From Labrys wisconsinensis (lineage in GTDB: Bacteria; Pseudomonadota; Alphaproteobacteria; Rhizobiales; Labraceae): 64,000 nucleotides of DNA. The notes below the pieces were generated by a model that was not told the DNA's origin, did not search any database, and saw nothing but the letters and a program-made list of their open reading frames with translations. Both the position numbers and the translations under genes were made by a program. Numbering within the stretch: the first letter of the stretch is position 1; every line of letters begins with the position of its first letter. Shown here piece by piece: positions 9,777 to 18,665 of this stretch. The stretch lies in the NCBI RefSeq assembly GCF_030814995.1, contig NZ_JAUSVX010000003.1, positions 124,001 to 188,000 on the forward strand, read 5' to 3'.

Positions 9777-10373
9777 TCAGGCCGGGATCCGGTCCGCGGA
9801 GGGGGCGACCACGGCGAACAGGTCCGAGAGCGCCGCCAGCGCGCCGTCATGGACGAGGCTCGCCGGCAGGCTCCTGCCATCCGGCCCCGGCAGGGAGCGG
9901 GTGGCCGTCGCCGACGCGACGACCGTGACCTGGAAGCCGAGATTGAAGGCGGCGCGTGCCGTCGAGCTCACGCACATATGGGTCATGAACCCGGCCAGGA
10001 TCAGCGTGTCGGCGCCGATCGCCTTGAGATGCGCCTCCAGGCCCGTCTGCAGGAAGGCGCTGGGATAGGTCTTGGAGATGACCGGCTCGCCGGCGAGGGG
10101 CGCGACGGCCCCGGCGATGCGGCCGGTCTCGCCCGCCGTGTCGTAGAGGCTTCCCGGACCGTCTTCGTGCACGATGTGGATGACCGGCCGGCCCGCGGCC
10201 CGGGCGCGGGACAGCAGCCGGCCCGCTTCCTCGAGCGCCGCCTCGACGCCTTCGAGCTGCATCACGCCGGAGCGGTAGGTCTCCTGACAGTCGATCAGGA
10301 CGAGGGCCGAGCGGGAGAGCGGCGCCGGCTCCACCGGCAAGCCGCTCAGGCTACGAAGGGTCGGTCTGGCCAC
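9777..10373 (-). CDS. Isochorismatase-family cysteine hydrolase
   Basis: 198-residue alpha/beta hydrolase of the isochorismatase/nicotinamidase superfamily. The catalytic triad is D28 (LVLIDCQ), K101 (SKTYPSAF) and C134 (GFMTHMCVSST). Members hydrolyse amides or isochorismate-type ethers. The gene lies 44 bases downstream of a gamma-glutamyltransferase and in the same direction, so an amidase role on a product of that pathway is plausible but inferred. It ends 21 bases from the convergent phospholipase gene. Confidence 0.88.
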   Translation of the reverse strand: MARPTLRSLSGLPVEPAPLSRSALVLIDCQETYRSGVMQLEGVEAALEEAGRLLSRARAAGRPVIHIVHEDGPGSLYDTAGETGRIAGAVAPLAGEPVISKTYPSAFLQTGLEAHLKAIGADTLILAGFMTHMCVSSTARAAFNLGFQVTVVASATATRSLPGPDGRSLPASLVHDGALAALSDLFAVVAPSADRIPA

Positions 10374-10417
10374 GATTCTCTCCGGTCTCGTTCCTGCGAT
10401 GCGGTGCCGGCGCGGGC

Positions 10418-12004
10418 TCAGAACCCGAGCGCGGCGCCATCCTTCCTCGGATCGGAGCCGCCGGTCAACGTTCCCTTGTCCCAGTCGACGAGGATCATCT
10501 GGCCGCCGCCGAGCGGCTCATGCGCCGGCGCCACCGCATGGCCGCGCGCCTTCAGGCCTTCGACCGCGGCCGCCGGCACGCCGCGTTCCGCCACGACCGC
10601 GCCATCCTCGTAGAAGACCCGCGCGAGATCGATCGCCGCCTGCGGGTCCATGCCGTAGTCGACCACGTTGGTCAGGACATGGACCTGGCCGAAAGGCTGG
10701 TAGTCGCCGCCCATCACGCCGAAGGGCGCGATCACCCGGCCGCCGCGCATCGCCATGCCCGGCATGATCGTGTGCAGCGGGCGCTTGCGCGGCGCGATGC
10801 GGTTGGGATGGCCGGGATCGAGGCGGAAGCCGGCGCCGCGGTTCTGGAGCACGACGCCGGAGCTTGCGCCGACCAGGCCGCTGCCGAAGGAGTGGTAGGT
10901 GGAGTTGATGAAGCTGACCGCGTTGCGATCCCGGTCGACGACGCTGAGATAGACCGTGTCGGAGGGCTCCATCGGCACGGGCGGCAGGTCGGTCATGGCA
11001 CGCTCGCGATCGATGGTCGCGCGCAGGGCGTCGGCCCGGGCGGCCGACAGCAGCGCCGCGACGGGCACGGCGGCATGGTCGGGATCGGCGATCAGGGCGT
11101 TGCGGATGGCATAGGCGAGCCGCCCGGCCTCCACCTCCAGATGCAGGCGCTCGGCGCCGAGCGGATCGAGGCCGCCGAGGTCGAACCCGCCGAGGATGTT
11201 CAGCATGATCAGCGCCGTCAGGCCCTGGTTGCTGGGCGGCATCTGCCAGACGTCCACGTCGCGGTAGCGCGTGGTGACGGGGCGGACATAGTCGCCGGCC
11301 GCCGCGGCGAAATCCTCGAGCGTATGCAGCCCGCCCGCCTGGCGCAGGCGGCCGACCAGGTCCTCGGCGACGCGTCCCTCGTAGAAGCCGCGGCGCCCCT
11401 CGGCGGCGATCAGGCGCAGCGTCGCGGCGAGCTCCGGCTGGCGATGCACGGTGCCGGCGACCGGCGCTGTTCCGGCTGGCAGAAAGATGCGCGCCGCGGC
11501 TTCGTCGCGGGCGAGGCGCGCCGCCGCTTCATGCCAGTCCGCGGCCACCCGGTCGTGCACCACATAGCCCTTCTCGGCATACGCGATGGCCGGCGCCAGG
11601 ATACGATCCGGCGGCAGGCGGCCGTGGTCGGCGAGCAGCCTGCACCAGGCGTCGATCGCGCCGGGAATGGTGACGGCATGGGCGCTGTAGGTCGGGATGG
11701 CGGTGAAGCCGCGCTCGCGGTACCACTCCGCCTCGGCCGCCGCCGGCGCCCGGCCCGAGCCGTTGAAGGCGATGACCTCGCCCTCGCCGCGGGGGACGTA
11801 GAGACAGAAGCAGTCGCCGCCGATGCCGGTCGACTGCGGCTCGACCACCGCCAGCACAGCGGCGGCGCAGACCGCGGCGTCCATGGCGTGGCCGCCCTCG
11901 CGCAGCACCGCCAGGGCGGCGGCGGAGGCGAGCGGATGGGAGGTCGCGACCATCGCTTCGGTCGCCCGCACCGGCGAGCGGCCTGGGAACTGAAAATCTC
12001 TCAT
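10418..12004 (-). CDS. ggt: Gamma-glutamyltransferase/hydrolase family protein
   Basis: 528-residue Ntn-hydrolase that transfers or hydrolyses gamma-glutamyl groups. Autoprocessing should release a small subunit starting at T350 in the motif PSDTVYLSVVDRD. The oxyanion and binding loops (SSGVVLQNRGAGF and the late VMGGDYQP) are present. The N-terminus (MRDFQFPGRSPVRATEAMVAT) has no signal peptide, unlike secreted E. coli GGT, which implies cytoplasmic action on an imported substrate. The start codon overlaps the stop of the upstream GntR gene by ATGA, so regulator and enzyme are translationally coupled. The divergent neighbour is a polar amino-acid importer. Confidence 0.93.
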   Translation of the reverse strand: MRDFQFPGRSPVRATEAMVATSHPLASAAALAVLREGGHAMDAAVCAAAVLAVVEPQSTGIGGDCFCLYVPRGEGEVIAFNGSGRAPAAAEAEWYRERGFTAIPTYSAHAVTIPGAIDAWCRLLADHGRLPPDRILAPAIAYAEKGYVVHDRVAADWHEAAARLARDEAAARIFLPAGTAPVAGTVHRQPELAATLRLIAAEGRRGFYEGRVAEDLVGRLRQAGGLHTLEDFAAAAGDYVRPVTTRYRDVDVWQMPPSNQGLTALIMLNILGGFDLGGLDPLGAERLHLEVEAGRLAYAIRNALIADPDHAAVPVAALLSAARADALRATIDRERAMTDLPPVPMEPSDTVYLSVVDRDRNAVSFINSTYHSFGSGLVGASSGVVLQNRGAGFRLDPGHPNRIAPRKRPLHTIMPGMAMRGGRVIAPFGVMGGDYQPFGQVHVLTNVVDYGMDPQAAIDLARVFYEDGAVVAERGVPAAAVEGLKARGHAVAPAHEPLGGGQMILVDWDKGTLTGGSDPRKDGAALGF

Positions 12005-12720
12005 GATGCTCCATCCCGTTCCTTCACGGCCTCATTCGCGCCCATCGGCTCCTCGCTGTCCAGCAGCAACGCGTGCTGGACGGAACGCAGGTGCCGCCGC
12101 ATCGCCGCCTCGGCTTCCGCCGGATGATGGTCGGCGATCGCCTCGACGATCTGACGATGGTGGCGCGACAGTTCCTCGAACCGCTCCTGCGTCGTCGGAT
12201 CCTCGCGGATGCGCTTCCAGGCGCCCTCGTCGCGCACGGCGTTGAGGCTGTCGAACACCGCGACCGCCAGCGCATTGTGCGAGGCCTCCGCGATGGCCCG
12301 ATGCAGGCGGCTGTCCCAGATGTCCCAGGTCTGCGCGTCCCGTGCCCCTTCGCTCCTGCCGAGGAGATAGCGCAGGTTGTCGATGTCCATGCGGCTGGCG
12401 CGGGTCGCCGCCACCCTGGCCAGGGTCGGCTCGAGCCAGATGAAGACGTCCATGAGGTCGGCCGGGCTGGTCCTCGCCGTGACCAGGGACATGCCGAACT
12501 CGCGCTCCGGCGGACGGGCGCCGACGAAGGTTCCCTTGCCGACATGGCGCCACAGCCGCCCCTCCGCCTCCAGGACCTCCAGGCCCTCGCGCAACGCACG
12601 CCGGCTCACGGCGAGATCGCTCATCAGCTCGCGCTCCGGCGGCAGCCGGGTCCGTGGCGGGTAGCGACCGTCGTTCAGCAGCGCCCGGAGGCGCTCGACG
12701 GCGAGAGTCCTGACACGCAT
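12001..12720 (-). CDS. FadR-subfamily GntR transcriptional regulator
   Basis: 239-residue regulator. The N-terminal winged helix (about residues 1-70) has the GntR pattern PPRTRLPPERELMSDLAVSR and ends VGKGTFV. The FCD effector domain (about 90-225) contains the helix SRLHRAIAEASHN with a typical metal-binding histidine, plus H176/H177 in ELSRHHRQIVEAI. It probably senses a small carboxylate or amino-acid derivative and represses both its own ggt operon and the divergent importer. A perfect palindrome starts immediately before its start codon, and no Shine-Dalgarno sequence is visible, so a leaderless or weakly translated message is possible. Confidence 0.93.
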   Translation of the reverse strand: MRVRTLAVERLRALLNDGRYPPRTRLPPERELMSDLAVSRRALREGLEVLEAEGRLWRHVGKGTFVGARPPEREFGMSLVTARTSPADLMDVFIWLEPTLARVAATRASRMDIDNLRYLLGRSEGARDAQTWDIWDSRLHRAIAEASHNALAVAVFDSLNAVRDEGAWKRIREDPTTQERFEELSRHHRQIVEAIADHHPAEAEAAMRRHLRSVQHALLLDSEEPMGANEAVKERDGAS

Positions 12721-12721
12721 C

Positions 12722-12747
12722 TGGAACCAATCTCACTATTGGTTCCA
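12722..12747. promoter_or_regulatory. Palindromic operator 1 of the GntR regulator
   Basis: A perfect inverted repeat, TGGAACCAAT-N6-ATTGGTTCCA, lies one base upstream of the GntR start codon. A near copy with the same spacing stands 107 bases away at the importer promoter. Position and symmetry point to autoregulation by the FadR-like protein encoded next to it; binding itself is inferred. Confidence 0.8.
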
Positions 12748-12828
12748 TAGTAAATCCAGATCCCACCGTCTTGTCCAGCACGAAGGGCGTTCTCTCTTGC
12801 CGAAGACTGAGGATACGTGCACGATGGT

Positions 12829-12854
12829 TGTATCCAATGGCAAGATTGGTTCCA
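12829..12854. promoter_or_regulatory. Palindromic operator 2, importer side
   Basis: A second copy of the same palindrome, TGTATCCAAT-N6-ATTGGTTCCA: the right arm is identical to operator 1, the left arm matches 8 of 10 bases, and the 6-base spacer length is kept. It ends 40 bases before the start of the substrate-binding protein gene, so it probably controls the importer operon on the plus strand. Confidence 0.78.
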
Positions 12855-12894
12855 GCGAGAAACCACAGCCAGCGGACCCAACCGGAGCAGAACG

Positions 12895-13731
12895 ATGAAC
12901 CAGCCCACCGCATCCTGGTCCCGCTTTCGCGCCTGGAGCCTCGCCGCTGCCGCGGCCGCGCTCACGGCAGGCCCTATCCCGGCCGCCCGCGCCGAGACGA
13001 TCACGCCGCCGCCCGCCATCGCCGCGGCCAAGAAGATGGTCGTGTGCGCCGATATCGGGTCTCCGCCCCTCTCCTTCTACAAGGAGGACGGCAAGCTGGT
13101 CGGCGCCGAGGTTGATCTGTCGAACGCGATCGCCGGCCGCATGGGCGTCGGCACGGAATGGCGGGCCGTGCAGTTCGACGGCATCATCCCGGCCCTGCTC
13201 GCCAAGCAGTGCGATCTGATCATGTCCGAGCTCTATGACAAGCCCAAGCGCCGGGAGGTGGTCGACTTCGTCGACTATCTCGACTCCAGCCAGTCCCTCG
13301 TCGTGCAGAAGGGCAACCCGGCCGGCATCAAGGGGCTCGACGATCTGTCCGGCAAGAAGGTGGCCGTGGAGAACGGCACCACGATCCAGTCGCTCGTCGA
13401 GGAGCAGAACAAGAAATTCGCAAGCGAAGGCAAGCCCCCGGCCGAGGCGGTGGTCTTCCCCAAGGACACCGATGCCTTCCAGGCCCTGCGCATCGGCCAG
13501 GTCCAGGCCTACGGCACCACGATCAAGACGGCGGGCTACTACTTCACCCAGGCGCCGGACCTGTTCGACCTCGGCGGCGAGCCCTTCGCCAAGGCCGTGA
13601 TCGGCGCCGCCTTCCGCAAGGACGACGTCGAGCTGCAGAAGGCCTTCGCCGCGGCATTGGCGGCGATCCGTCAGGACGGCTCCTACATGACCATCCTCAA
13701 GACCTGGGGTATCGAGCGCGACGCCCTCTGA
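12895..13731 (+). CDS. Amino-acid ABC transporter substrate-binding protein
   Basis: 278-residue periplasmic binding protein of the family-3 (polar amino acid) type. The signal peptide spans about residues 1-33 (ends AARA). The mature part shows typical features: [16 protein letters not shown], then [17 protein letters not shown], and later [10 protein letters not shown]. The ATG at 12895 has GGAG 8 bases upstream and directly starts the signal peptide; an upstream in-frame ATG at 12817 lies before the operator and is rejected. Followed by permease and ATPase genes. Ligand inferred to be a gamma-glutamyl compound or another amino acid derivative from the divergent ggt operon. Confidence 0.92.
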   Translation: MNQPTASWSRFRAWSLAAAAAALTAGPIPAARAETITPPPAIAAAKKMVVCADIGSPPLSFYKEDGKLVGAEVDLSNAIAGRMGVGTEWRAVQFDGIIPALLAKQCDLIMSELYDKPKRREVVDFVDYLDSSQSLVVQKGNPAGIKGLDDLSGKKVAVENGTTIQSLVEEQNKKFASEGKPPAEAVVFPKDTDAFQALRIGQVQAYGTTIKTAGYYFTQAPDLFDLGGEPFAKAVIGAAFRKDDVELQKAFAAALAAIRQDGSYMTILKTWGIERDAL

Positions 13732-13742
13732 GAGCCCGCGCC

Positions 13743-14513
13743 ATGAACTTCAACTGGGAGTTCTTCCTGCAATATCTCCTCAGGCCGAGCAGCGTCTACC
13801 TGCACGGCCTGTGGCTCACGCTCAGCATCAGCGTCGTCTCGCAGTGCCTGGGCACCGGGCTCGGCCTGTTCCTGGCGCTCGGCCGGCTGTCGTCGCTCCG
13901 GGGGCTGCGCCTCCTGGCGTCGGCCTATGTCTGGGTCATGCGCGGCACGCCGCTGCTGGTGCAGATCGTGTTCATCTACACCGCCCTCGCCGCGGCGGGC
14001 ATCCTGCGCTTCCACGACATCGATCTCGGCTTCATCGTCCTGCCGGGGAACATCCAGGCCGGCATCATCGCGCTCAGCCTGAACGAGGCGGCCTATATGG
14101 GCGAGATCATCCGGGCCGGCATCGCCTCGATCGACCGCGGGCAGACGGAAGCGGCCAAGTCGCTCGGCATGACGCCGGCCAAGCTGCTGCGCCGCATCAT
14201 CATGCCGCAGGCCGCGCGGGTGATCATTCCGCCGCTCGGCAACAATTTCAACGGCATGCTGAAGAGCACCACGCTGCTCAGCGTCATCGGCGTGCCCGAG
14301 CTCCTCCTGGCGACCCAGATGGTGACCTCGGCCACCTTCCGGGTCTTCGAGCTCTATTCGGTGGTGGCGCTCTACTACCTCACCCTGACCACGGCCTGGG
14401 GCTTCCTGCAGGGCCGGATCGAGCGGCACTTCAGCCGCCCCTTCGCCGAGACGGCCCGGACCGGCGTGCCGCGCCGACGCCTGCGCCTCCTCAGGATCGG
14501 AGCACCCCGGTGA
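13743..14513 (+). CDS. Amino-acid ABC transporter permease (HisM/GlnP family)
   Basis: 256-residue inner-membrane permease with five to six hydrophobic helices. The N-terminal signature [15 protein letters not shown] and the cytoplasmic EAA loop ([20 protein letters not shown] followed by EAAKSLGM) contact the ATPase. The gene begins 11 bases after the binding-protein stop. A single permease suggests a homodimeric channel. Its last codons overlap the ATPase start (GTGA). Confidence 0.94.
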   Translation: MNFNWEFFLQYLLRPSSVYLHGLWLTLSISVVSQCLGTGLGLFLALGRLSSLRGLRLLASAYVWVMRGTPLLVQIVFIYTALAAAGILRFHDIDLGFIVLPGNIQAGIIALSLNEAAYMGEIIRAGIASIDRGQTEAAKSLGMTPAKLLRRIIMPQAARVIIPPLGNNFNGMLKSTTLLSVIGVPELLLATQMVTSATFRVFELYSVVALYYLTLTTAWGFLQGRIERHFSRPFAETARTGVPRRRLRLLRIGAPR

Positions 14514-15286
14514 GCGAGCCCTCCGAATCCTGCGTGGTGCAGGCCGAGAACGTGGAGAAGTGGTTCGGACCGCTCCAGGTGCTCAAGGGCGTGTCCCTCT
14601 CGGTCCGGCGCGGCGAGGTGGTGGTGATCGTCGGCCCGTCCGGCTCCGGCAAGACCACCTTCGTGCGCTGCATCAACCATCTGGAGAAGATCCAGGGCGG
14701 CCGCATCCTGGTGAACGGCCATCTCATCGGCTATCGCCAGGCGGGCAAGCGCCTGGTGGAGGACCGTGAGCGCAACATCGCCCGCCAGCGCCGGGACATC
14801 GGCATGGTGTTCCAGCGCTTCAACCTCTTCCCCCATCTCACGGCCCTCGGCAACATCGTCGAGGCGCCGATCCAGGTCCGCGGCATCGACAGGGCCCGGG
14901 CCGAGGCGGAAGGGGCGGCGTTGCTGAAGCGGGTCGGCCTCGCCGAAAAGGCGGACGCCTATCCCGCCCAGCTTTCCGGCGGCCAGCAGCAGCGCGTGGC
15001 GATCGCCCGGGCGCTGGCGATGAAGCCGGCGCTGATGCTGTTCGACGAGCCGACGAGCGCCCTCGACCCGGAAATGGTCGGCGAGGTCCTGGAGGTCATG
15101 CAGGAGCTGGCCCGCGAGGGCATGACCATGGTGGTCGTGACCCACGAGATGGGATTCGCGCGGGAGGTGGCCGACCGCGTGGTGATGATGGACGGCGGCC
15201 AGGTGGTGGAGGAGGCGCCCCCGGCCCTGTTCTTCACCGCGCCGCGCTCCGAACGCACGCGCTCCTTCCTCGCCCGCCTGCTGTGA
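14510..15286 (+). CDS. Amino-acid ABC transporter ATP-binding protein (GlnQ family)
   Basis: 258-residue ATPase that powers the importer. Walker A GPSGSGKT is at residues 42-49; the signature is [15 protein letters not shown]; Walker B is [12 protein letters not shown]; the switch histidine is in VVTHEMGFA. The start is the GTG overlapping the permease stop; the longer open frame upstream is a shadow of the permease gene. It closes the three-gene importer operon. The next gene, a CBS protein, is convergent 29 bases downstream. Confidence 0.95.
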   Translation: MSEPSESCVVQAENVEKWFGPLQVLKGVSLSVRRGEVVVIVGPSGSGKTTFVRCINHLEKIQGGRILVNGHLIGYRQAGKRLVEDRERNIARQRRDIGMVFQRFNLFPHLTALGNIVEAPIQVRGIDRARAEAEGAALLKRVGLAEKADAYPAQLSGGQQQRVAIARALAMKPALMLFDEPTSALDPEMVGEVLEVMQELAREGMTMVVVTHEMGFAREVADRVVMMDGGQVVEEAPPALFFTAPRSERTRSFLARLL

Positions 15287-15315
15287 GGCGGGCGGCAGGA
15301 TCCCGGTCGCAGGCG

Positions 15316-15744
15316 TCAGGCCGAGATGTAGTCGCGCATCGCCTGGGTCTCGGCCTCGATCTCGGCGAGCCGGTACTTGACCACGTCGCCGATCGAGACG
15401 ATGCCGATCAGCCGGCCCTGCTCGACGATCGGCACGTGGCGGAACTTGCCGAGCGTCATCTGGCTCATCAGGTCCTGCAGCGTGTCGCTCTCGCGCCCGG
15501 TCGCCACCTTCGCGGTCATGTGCTTGGAGATGGCATGGTCGAGCGCCGCCGGGCCCGACTGGGCCAGCGCCCGCACCACGTCGCGTTCCGACAGGATCCC
15601 GGCGATGGCGCCGTCCGCGCCGGTGATGATCACGGCGCCGATACGCTTCTCAGCCAGGAGCCTGGCGGCGTCCGCCATGGTCCGGTGCGGCGGCAGGGTG
15701 ACGATGTCCCGCCCCTTGCCTTTCAGGATATGGGCAACAGTCAT
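15316..15744 (-). CDS. Tandem CBS-domain protein
   Basis: 142-residue protein made almost entirely of two CBS domains (about residues 8-60 and 73-130), with the pattern GAVIITGADGAIAGILSERDVVRAL and then HVPIVEQGRLIGIVSIGDVV. Such stand-alone pairs bind adenosyl ligands (AMP, ATP, NADH) and regulate partner enzymes. The ATG at 15744 follows a strong GAAGGAGGAT ribosome binding site. The open frame extends upstream by 74 codons with no start signal, so the long version is rejected. Confidence 0.92.
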   Translation of the reverse strand: MTVAHILKGKGRDIVTLPPHRTMADAARLLAEKRIGAVIITGADGAIAGILSERDVVRALAQSGPAALDHAISKHMTAKVATGRESDTLQDLMSQMTLGKFRHVPIVEQGRLIGIVSIGDVVKYRLAEIEAETQAMRDYISA

Positions 15745-16243
15745 GGTCGATCCTCCTTCAAGAACCCGCGCCTTCGGCGTCTGTTCTGCGGGATCGGCCC
15801 GGCCAGGGGCTGCAACCCCGATAGGGAGAAGATGAGGCGCGGACCGCGCGAGCGCAAGAGGTCGCACCGCCCCGGGGCAGTAGCGGCGCGACTTGGATGG
15901 GAAAAAGTGATCACGTCGAAGCAATTCCGCAGATGCGGGCCCCGGGAGGAGGGCGCCCTGCTGCAAAGCCGGCCCCCATGGTCTGACCGGTCGACCTGCC
16001 TCCCCGTCCTCGTTTGCATGGAAGCGACCTGATTCGGGGCATCCGGCCCAGTCACGCGAGTTGATACTTGACGAACGGCCTGTCTTGCCTCATTGATCCC
16101 GCCATCGATCTCGGCCGGACGACTTGGCCCCGCGCACTTCACGGCTGCGCAAGCTGACGACCTTCCCTCGAATATCGACCAACTGTCTCTCCGTGACAGC
16201 GTGTTATCGAGAGGCTCTTATTCACTCGCAAACAGGGTTCGTC
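15745..16243. other. Gene-free region between divergent CBS and cold-shock genes
   Basis: About 500 bases without a convincing gene. The left part must hold the promoter of the CBS gene. The right part should hold the promoter and 5' leader of the cold-shock gene, probably including the segment from about 16060 (TTGACG, a possible -35) onward. Long structured leaders are common for cold-shock genes, but I cannot fold it here. Open frames in it have poor codon character. Confidence 0.5.
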
Positions 16244-16453
16244 ATGAGCACGGGCACCGTCAAGTGGTTCAACTCCCAGAAGGGCTACGGCTTCATTCAG
16301 CCGGACGATGGCAGCAAGGACGTGTTCGTCCACATCAGCGCCGTCGAGCGTGCCGGTCTTTATGACCTTCGTGAAGGTCAGAAGATCAGCTATGAGTTGG
16401 TGCAGGATCGCCGTTCTGGTAAGATGTCTGCCGACAAGCTTCAGGCTGCCTGA
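16244..16453 (+). CDS. Cold-shock protein, CspA family
   Basis: 69-residue single cold-shock domain that binds single-stranded RNA/DNA as an RNA chaperone. RNP1 KGYGFI and RNP2 VFVHIS are intact, and the start [10 protein letters not shown] is canonical. The ATG at 16244 is chosen for this reason, although the frame stays open to 16124. A terminator-like stem follows about 45 bases downstream, before rpsU, so rpsU and csp may be separate units. Confidence 0.96.
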   Translation: MSTGTVKWFNSQKGYGFIQPDDGSKDVFVHISAVERAGLYDLREGQKISYELVQDRRSGKMSADKLQAA

Positions 16454-16496
16454 AGCGGTTCGGCGCCGGAAGGCGCATCGATCATGGACTGGAGGA

Positions 16497-16523
16497 GGGT
16501 TGGGCCTCGGGCCTGACCCTTTT
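16497..16523 (+). terminator. Possible Rho-independent terminator of the cold-shock gene
   Basis: Imperfect stem GGGTTGGGCC / GGCCTGACCC with a short loop, followed by TTTT. It lies between csp and rpsU. The stem has mismatches, so it may be only a partial terminator; some readthrough into rpsU is possible. Confidence 0.45.
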
Positions 16524-16557
16524 CGCATTGCAACAACAACGTGAAGGAGGCCGTTCT

Positions 16558-16824
16558 TTGCAGGTCTTGGTCCGCGACAACAACGTCGAACAGGCGATGA
16601 AGGCTCTGAAGCGCAAGCTCCAGCGCGAAGGCGTGTTCCGGGAGATGAAGCTTCGGAACGCTTATGAGAAGCCGTCCGAGCGCCGGGTGCGCGAGAAGGC
16701 CGAGGCTATCCGGCGCGCCCGCAAGCTCGCCCGCAAGCAGGCGCAGAAGGAAGGCTTGCTGCCGGCGCCGAAGGCCAAGCCGCGCGGCGCTCCTGGCGTC
16801 GGGGCTCGCCCGGCACCGCGCTGA
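16558..16824 (+). CDS. rpsU: 30S ribosomal protein bS21
   Basis: 88-residue bS21 of the small subunit, needed for initiation on many messages. Family core [19 protein letters not shown] is followed by [18 protein letters not shown], then the basic helix [11 protein letters not shown]. The C-terminal tail is alanine/proline rich as in Hyphomicrobiales. The start is TTG at 16558: the family sequence begins exactly there, and a strong GAAGGAGG stands 7 bases before it. No ATG fits; the next upstream candidate in frame would place the ribosome binding site inside the gene. Confidence 0.93.
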   Translation: MQVLVRDNNVEQAMKALKRKLQREGVFREMKLRNAYEKPSERRVREKAEAIRRARKLARKQAQKEGLLPAPKAKPRGAPGVGARPAPR

Positions 16825-16850
16825 GCCTTGGACAGCAATTCCGGACAGTA

Positions 16851-16886
16851 AAGGAAAGGGCGCCCCTCGGCGCCCTTTCCTTTTTT
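16851..16886 (+). terminator. Strong Rho-independent terminator after rpsU
   Basis: A perfect 14-base stem, AAGGAAAGGGCGCC / GGCGCCCTTTCCTT, with the loop CCTC, running into a T tract of eight (TTTTTTTT counting the last stem bases). It ends the rpsU transcript; because the stem begins with AA on the other strand, it could also slow transcripts from the convergent rhomboid gene. Confidence 0.92.
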
Positions 16887-16892
16887 GCAGGA

Positions 16893-17681
16893 TCACTCCG
16901 GCGGCGGCCCGGCCTCGATCGCCGGTCCCGGCTGGTCACCCGGCAGCACCGGATCGAACAGCGGGAACAGCACCAGCCCGGCGAGGAACCCGCCGACATG
17001 CGCCTCCCAGGCGATGGCCGGCCCCTCCCCGCCCAGCGACAGGGTGCCGAGACCGGTGAGCAGATTCGCCGCGAACCAGATCACCAGGAACACCAGCACG
17101 CGCCGGTCGCGCAGGACCTCGCGCAGCGGCAGGGCGGGGACACGGAACGCCGTCGCACCACCGATGCGGAACAGGCCGAGCGGCGCGCCGGGCTGGAACA
17201 TGAAGCGGGTCGCCGCGGCCATGTAGCCGGAAATGGCGGCCGAGGCGCCGATCACCACCGCCTCGTCGCCCCAGTGCACCGCGAGATGCGTGGCCGCTCC
17301 GGCGACCGAGCACACGGCCGAGAACAACAGGAAGCGGGCGGTGCCGAAGCGCCAGGCCACCGCCGAGCCGAAGGCCAGCATCCAGATGCCGTTGAAGACG
17401 AGATGAGCCCAACTCCCGTGCAGGAAAGCATAGGTGAGGAAGGTCCACACGTCCGCCCCGGCCCCGCCGGGCAGGATCTCGCCCTGCAGCACGGCCGGGT
17501 CGTAGCGCGCCGGCAGGAAGGCGAAGAGCAGGATGATCTGCAGCTTGAGCTGATCAGAGGCGAAGGTCCAGATCAGGTGGATCCCGGCCAGCAGCGCCAG
17601 CAGCGCCACGACGACGCGGGGGGCGTTGATCGCCGGCTCGCGGGCAGCGGGTTCGATCGGCGGTCGCACCATCTCGTTCAT
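16893..17681 (-). CDS. Rhomboid-family intramembrane serine protease
   Basis: 262-residue membrane protease with about six helices. The catalytic dyad is S147 in GASAAISGYM and H228 in AWEAHVGGFLAG; the oxyanion-loop residues HGSWAHLVFNGIWM lie at about 89-101 (H93, N97). It would cleave transmembrane helices of unknown substrates. The usual GxSG is GASA here, as in some alphaproteobacterial rhomboids. I use the ATG at 17681; a GTG three codons upstream (17690) is an alternative start. Convergent with rpsU. Confidence 0.9.
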   Translation of the reverse strand: MNEMVRPPIEPAAREPAINAPRVVVALLALLAGIHLIWTFASDQLKLQIILLFAFLPARYDPAVLQGEILPGGAGADVWTFLTYAFLHGSWAHLVFNGIWMLAFGSAVAWRFGTARFLLFSAVCSVAGAATHLAVHWGDEAVVIGASAAISGYMAAATRFMFQPGAPLGLFRIGGATAFRVPALPLREVLRDRRVLVFLVIWFAANLLTGLGTLSLGGEGPAIAWEAHVGGFLAGLVLFPLFDPVLPGDQPGPAIEAGPPPE

Positions 17682-18068
17682 GGAGCTCACTTAGGGACTG
17701 CCCGCACGCGGCGCAACGGCAAAGAGTGGGGAGGGCCGAAGCCCTCCCGACCAGCCACCTGTCGGCGCCTGACGCCCTGTCCCGCCTCCCCGGACGACCC
17801 TGAGGTCGCAGCGGCCCCGACGCACCACCTCCGGGGCCCGGGAGGATCGAACCGCAGGGTTGTCGCGCACCGGCACCCGGCACGCCACATCAACCTTTCG
17901 TTAACCTTAACGGTTTGCAAAACTGTGGACGCGGCAGGGCCGGCGGCTGCGCTGGCATGCCCGATGCTACGGTCCGGCGCAGGAAGGCACGGACCGGACT
18001 CTTGTCCCGCTTTCGCACACCCCCCGGGAGGGCGGCAATCCCGCCGGGGCTCGGGAAGTATGGTGACG
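17682..18068. other. Intergenic region with a CGTTAA-CC-TTAACG palindrome
   Basis: About 390 bases without a credible gene between divergent rhomboid and PAS genes. The one clear signal is the inverted repeat CGTTAA-CC-TTAACG at 17899-17912, which contains GTTAACC, a CtrA half-site-like sequence. No terminator or RNA gene is evident. Confidence 0.5.
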
Positions 18069-18665
18069 ATGACAATGAAGCACGCGGCAACGCGCGATCT
18101 TTACTGCTATTGGGACAGTCTGCGCGGCACGCGGATGGCCCCGGAGCGCGTCGACATCGACCCCGGCGCCATTCGCCGCGTCCTGGGCGACACCTTCATC
18201 GTGGAAGTCGACGAGCAGCGCAGCTACCCCTATCGCCTGGCGGGCACGCGCCTGTGCGCCCTGATGGGCCACGAGCTGCGCGGCCTCTCCGCGCTGGAGG
18301 TCTGGAACGGCGCGGACGCAGTGGAGATGAGACGGCTGCTGTCGGCGGTCTCCGACGATTCGGCCGCCGTGGTGGCCGGCATCGAAGCCATCTCCAACCA
18401 GGGCCATTCGCTCGAGGTGGAGCTGCTGCTGCTGCCGCTGCGTCATCACGGCAAGACGCATTCGCGCATCCTCGGCAGCCTGACGCCGGGCGATGTGCCA
18501 TATTGGATCGGCGTGTGCCCGATCGAGCGCATGGTGATCCGCTCGATCCGCATCCTGTGGCCCTCGACCCGCGAGCCGATCACCACCACGCCGATCCCCC
18601 CGCCCCTGCCCCCGGGCGTGCGCCGTTTCGGCCATCTGACCATCGTCGACGGCGGCCGGCGCTGA
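18069..18665 (+). CDS. PAS-domain protein (PAS_5/DUF1434 type)
   Basis: 198-residue soluble protein consisting of one PAS-like domain (about residues 10-165): DLYCYWDSLRGTRMAPER, then IEAISNQGHSLEVELLLLPL. This matches the DUF1434/PAS_5 family, which is common in Hyphomicrobiales and usually encoded near PilZ proteins. No output domain is visible, so it likely signals through a partner. Three in-frame ATGs (18060, 18069, 18075) are possible; 18069 has GGGAAG at good spacing. A proline-rich stretch (PIPPPLPPG) precedes the C-terminus. Confidence 0.8.
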   Translation: MTMKHAATRDLYCYWDSLRGTRMAPERVDIDPGAIRRVLGDTFIVEVDEQRSYPYRLAGTRLCALMGHELRGLSALEVWNGADAVEMRRLLSAVSDDSAAVVAGIEAISNQGHSLEVELLLLPLRHHGKTHSRILGSLTPGDVPYWIGVCPIERMVIRSIRILWPSTREPITTTPIPPPLPPGVRRFGHLTIVDGGRR

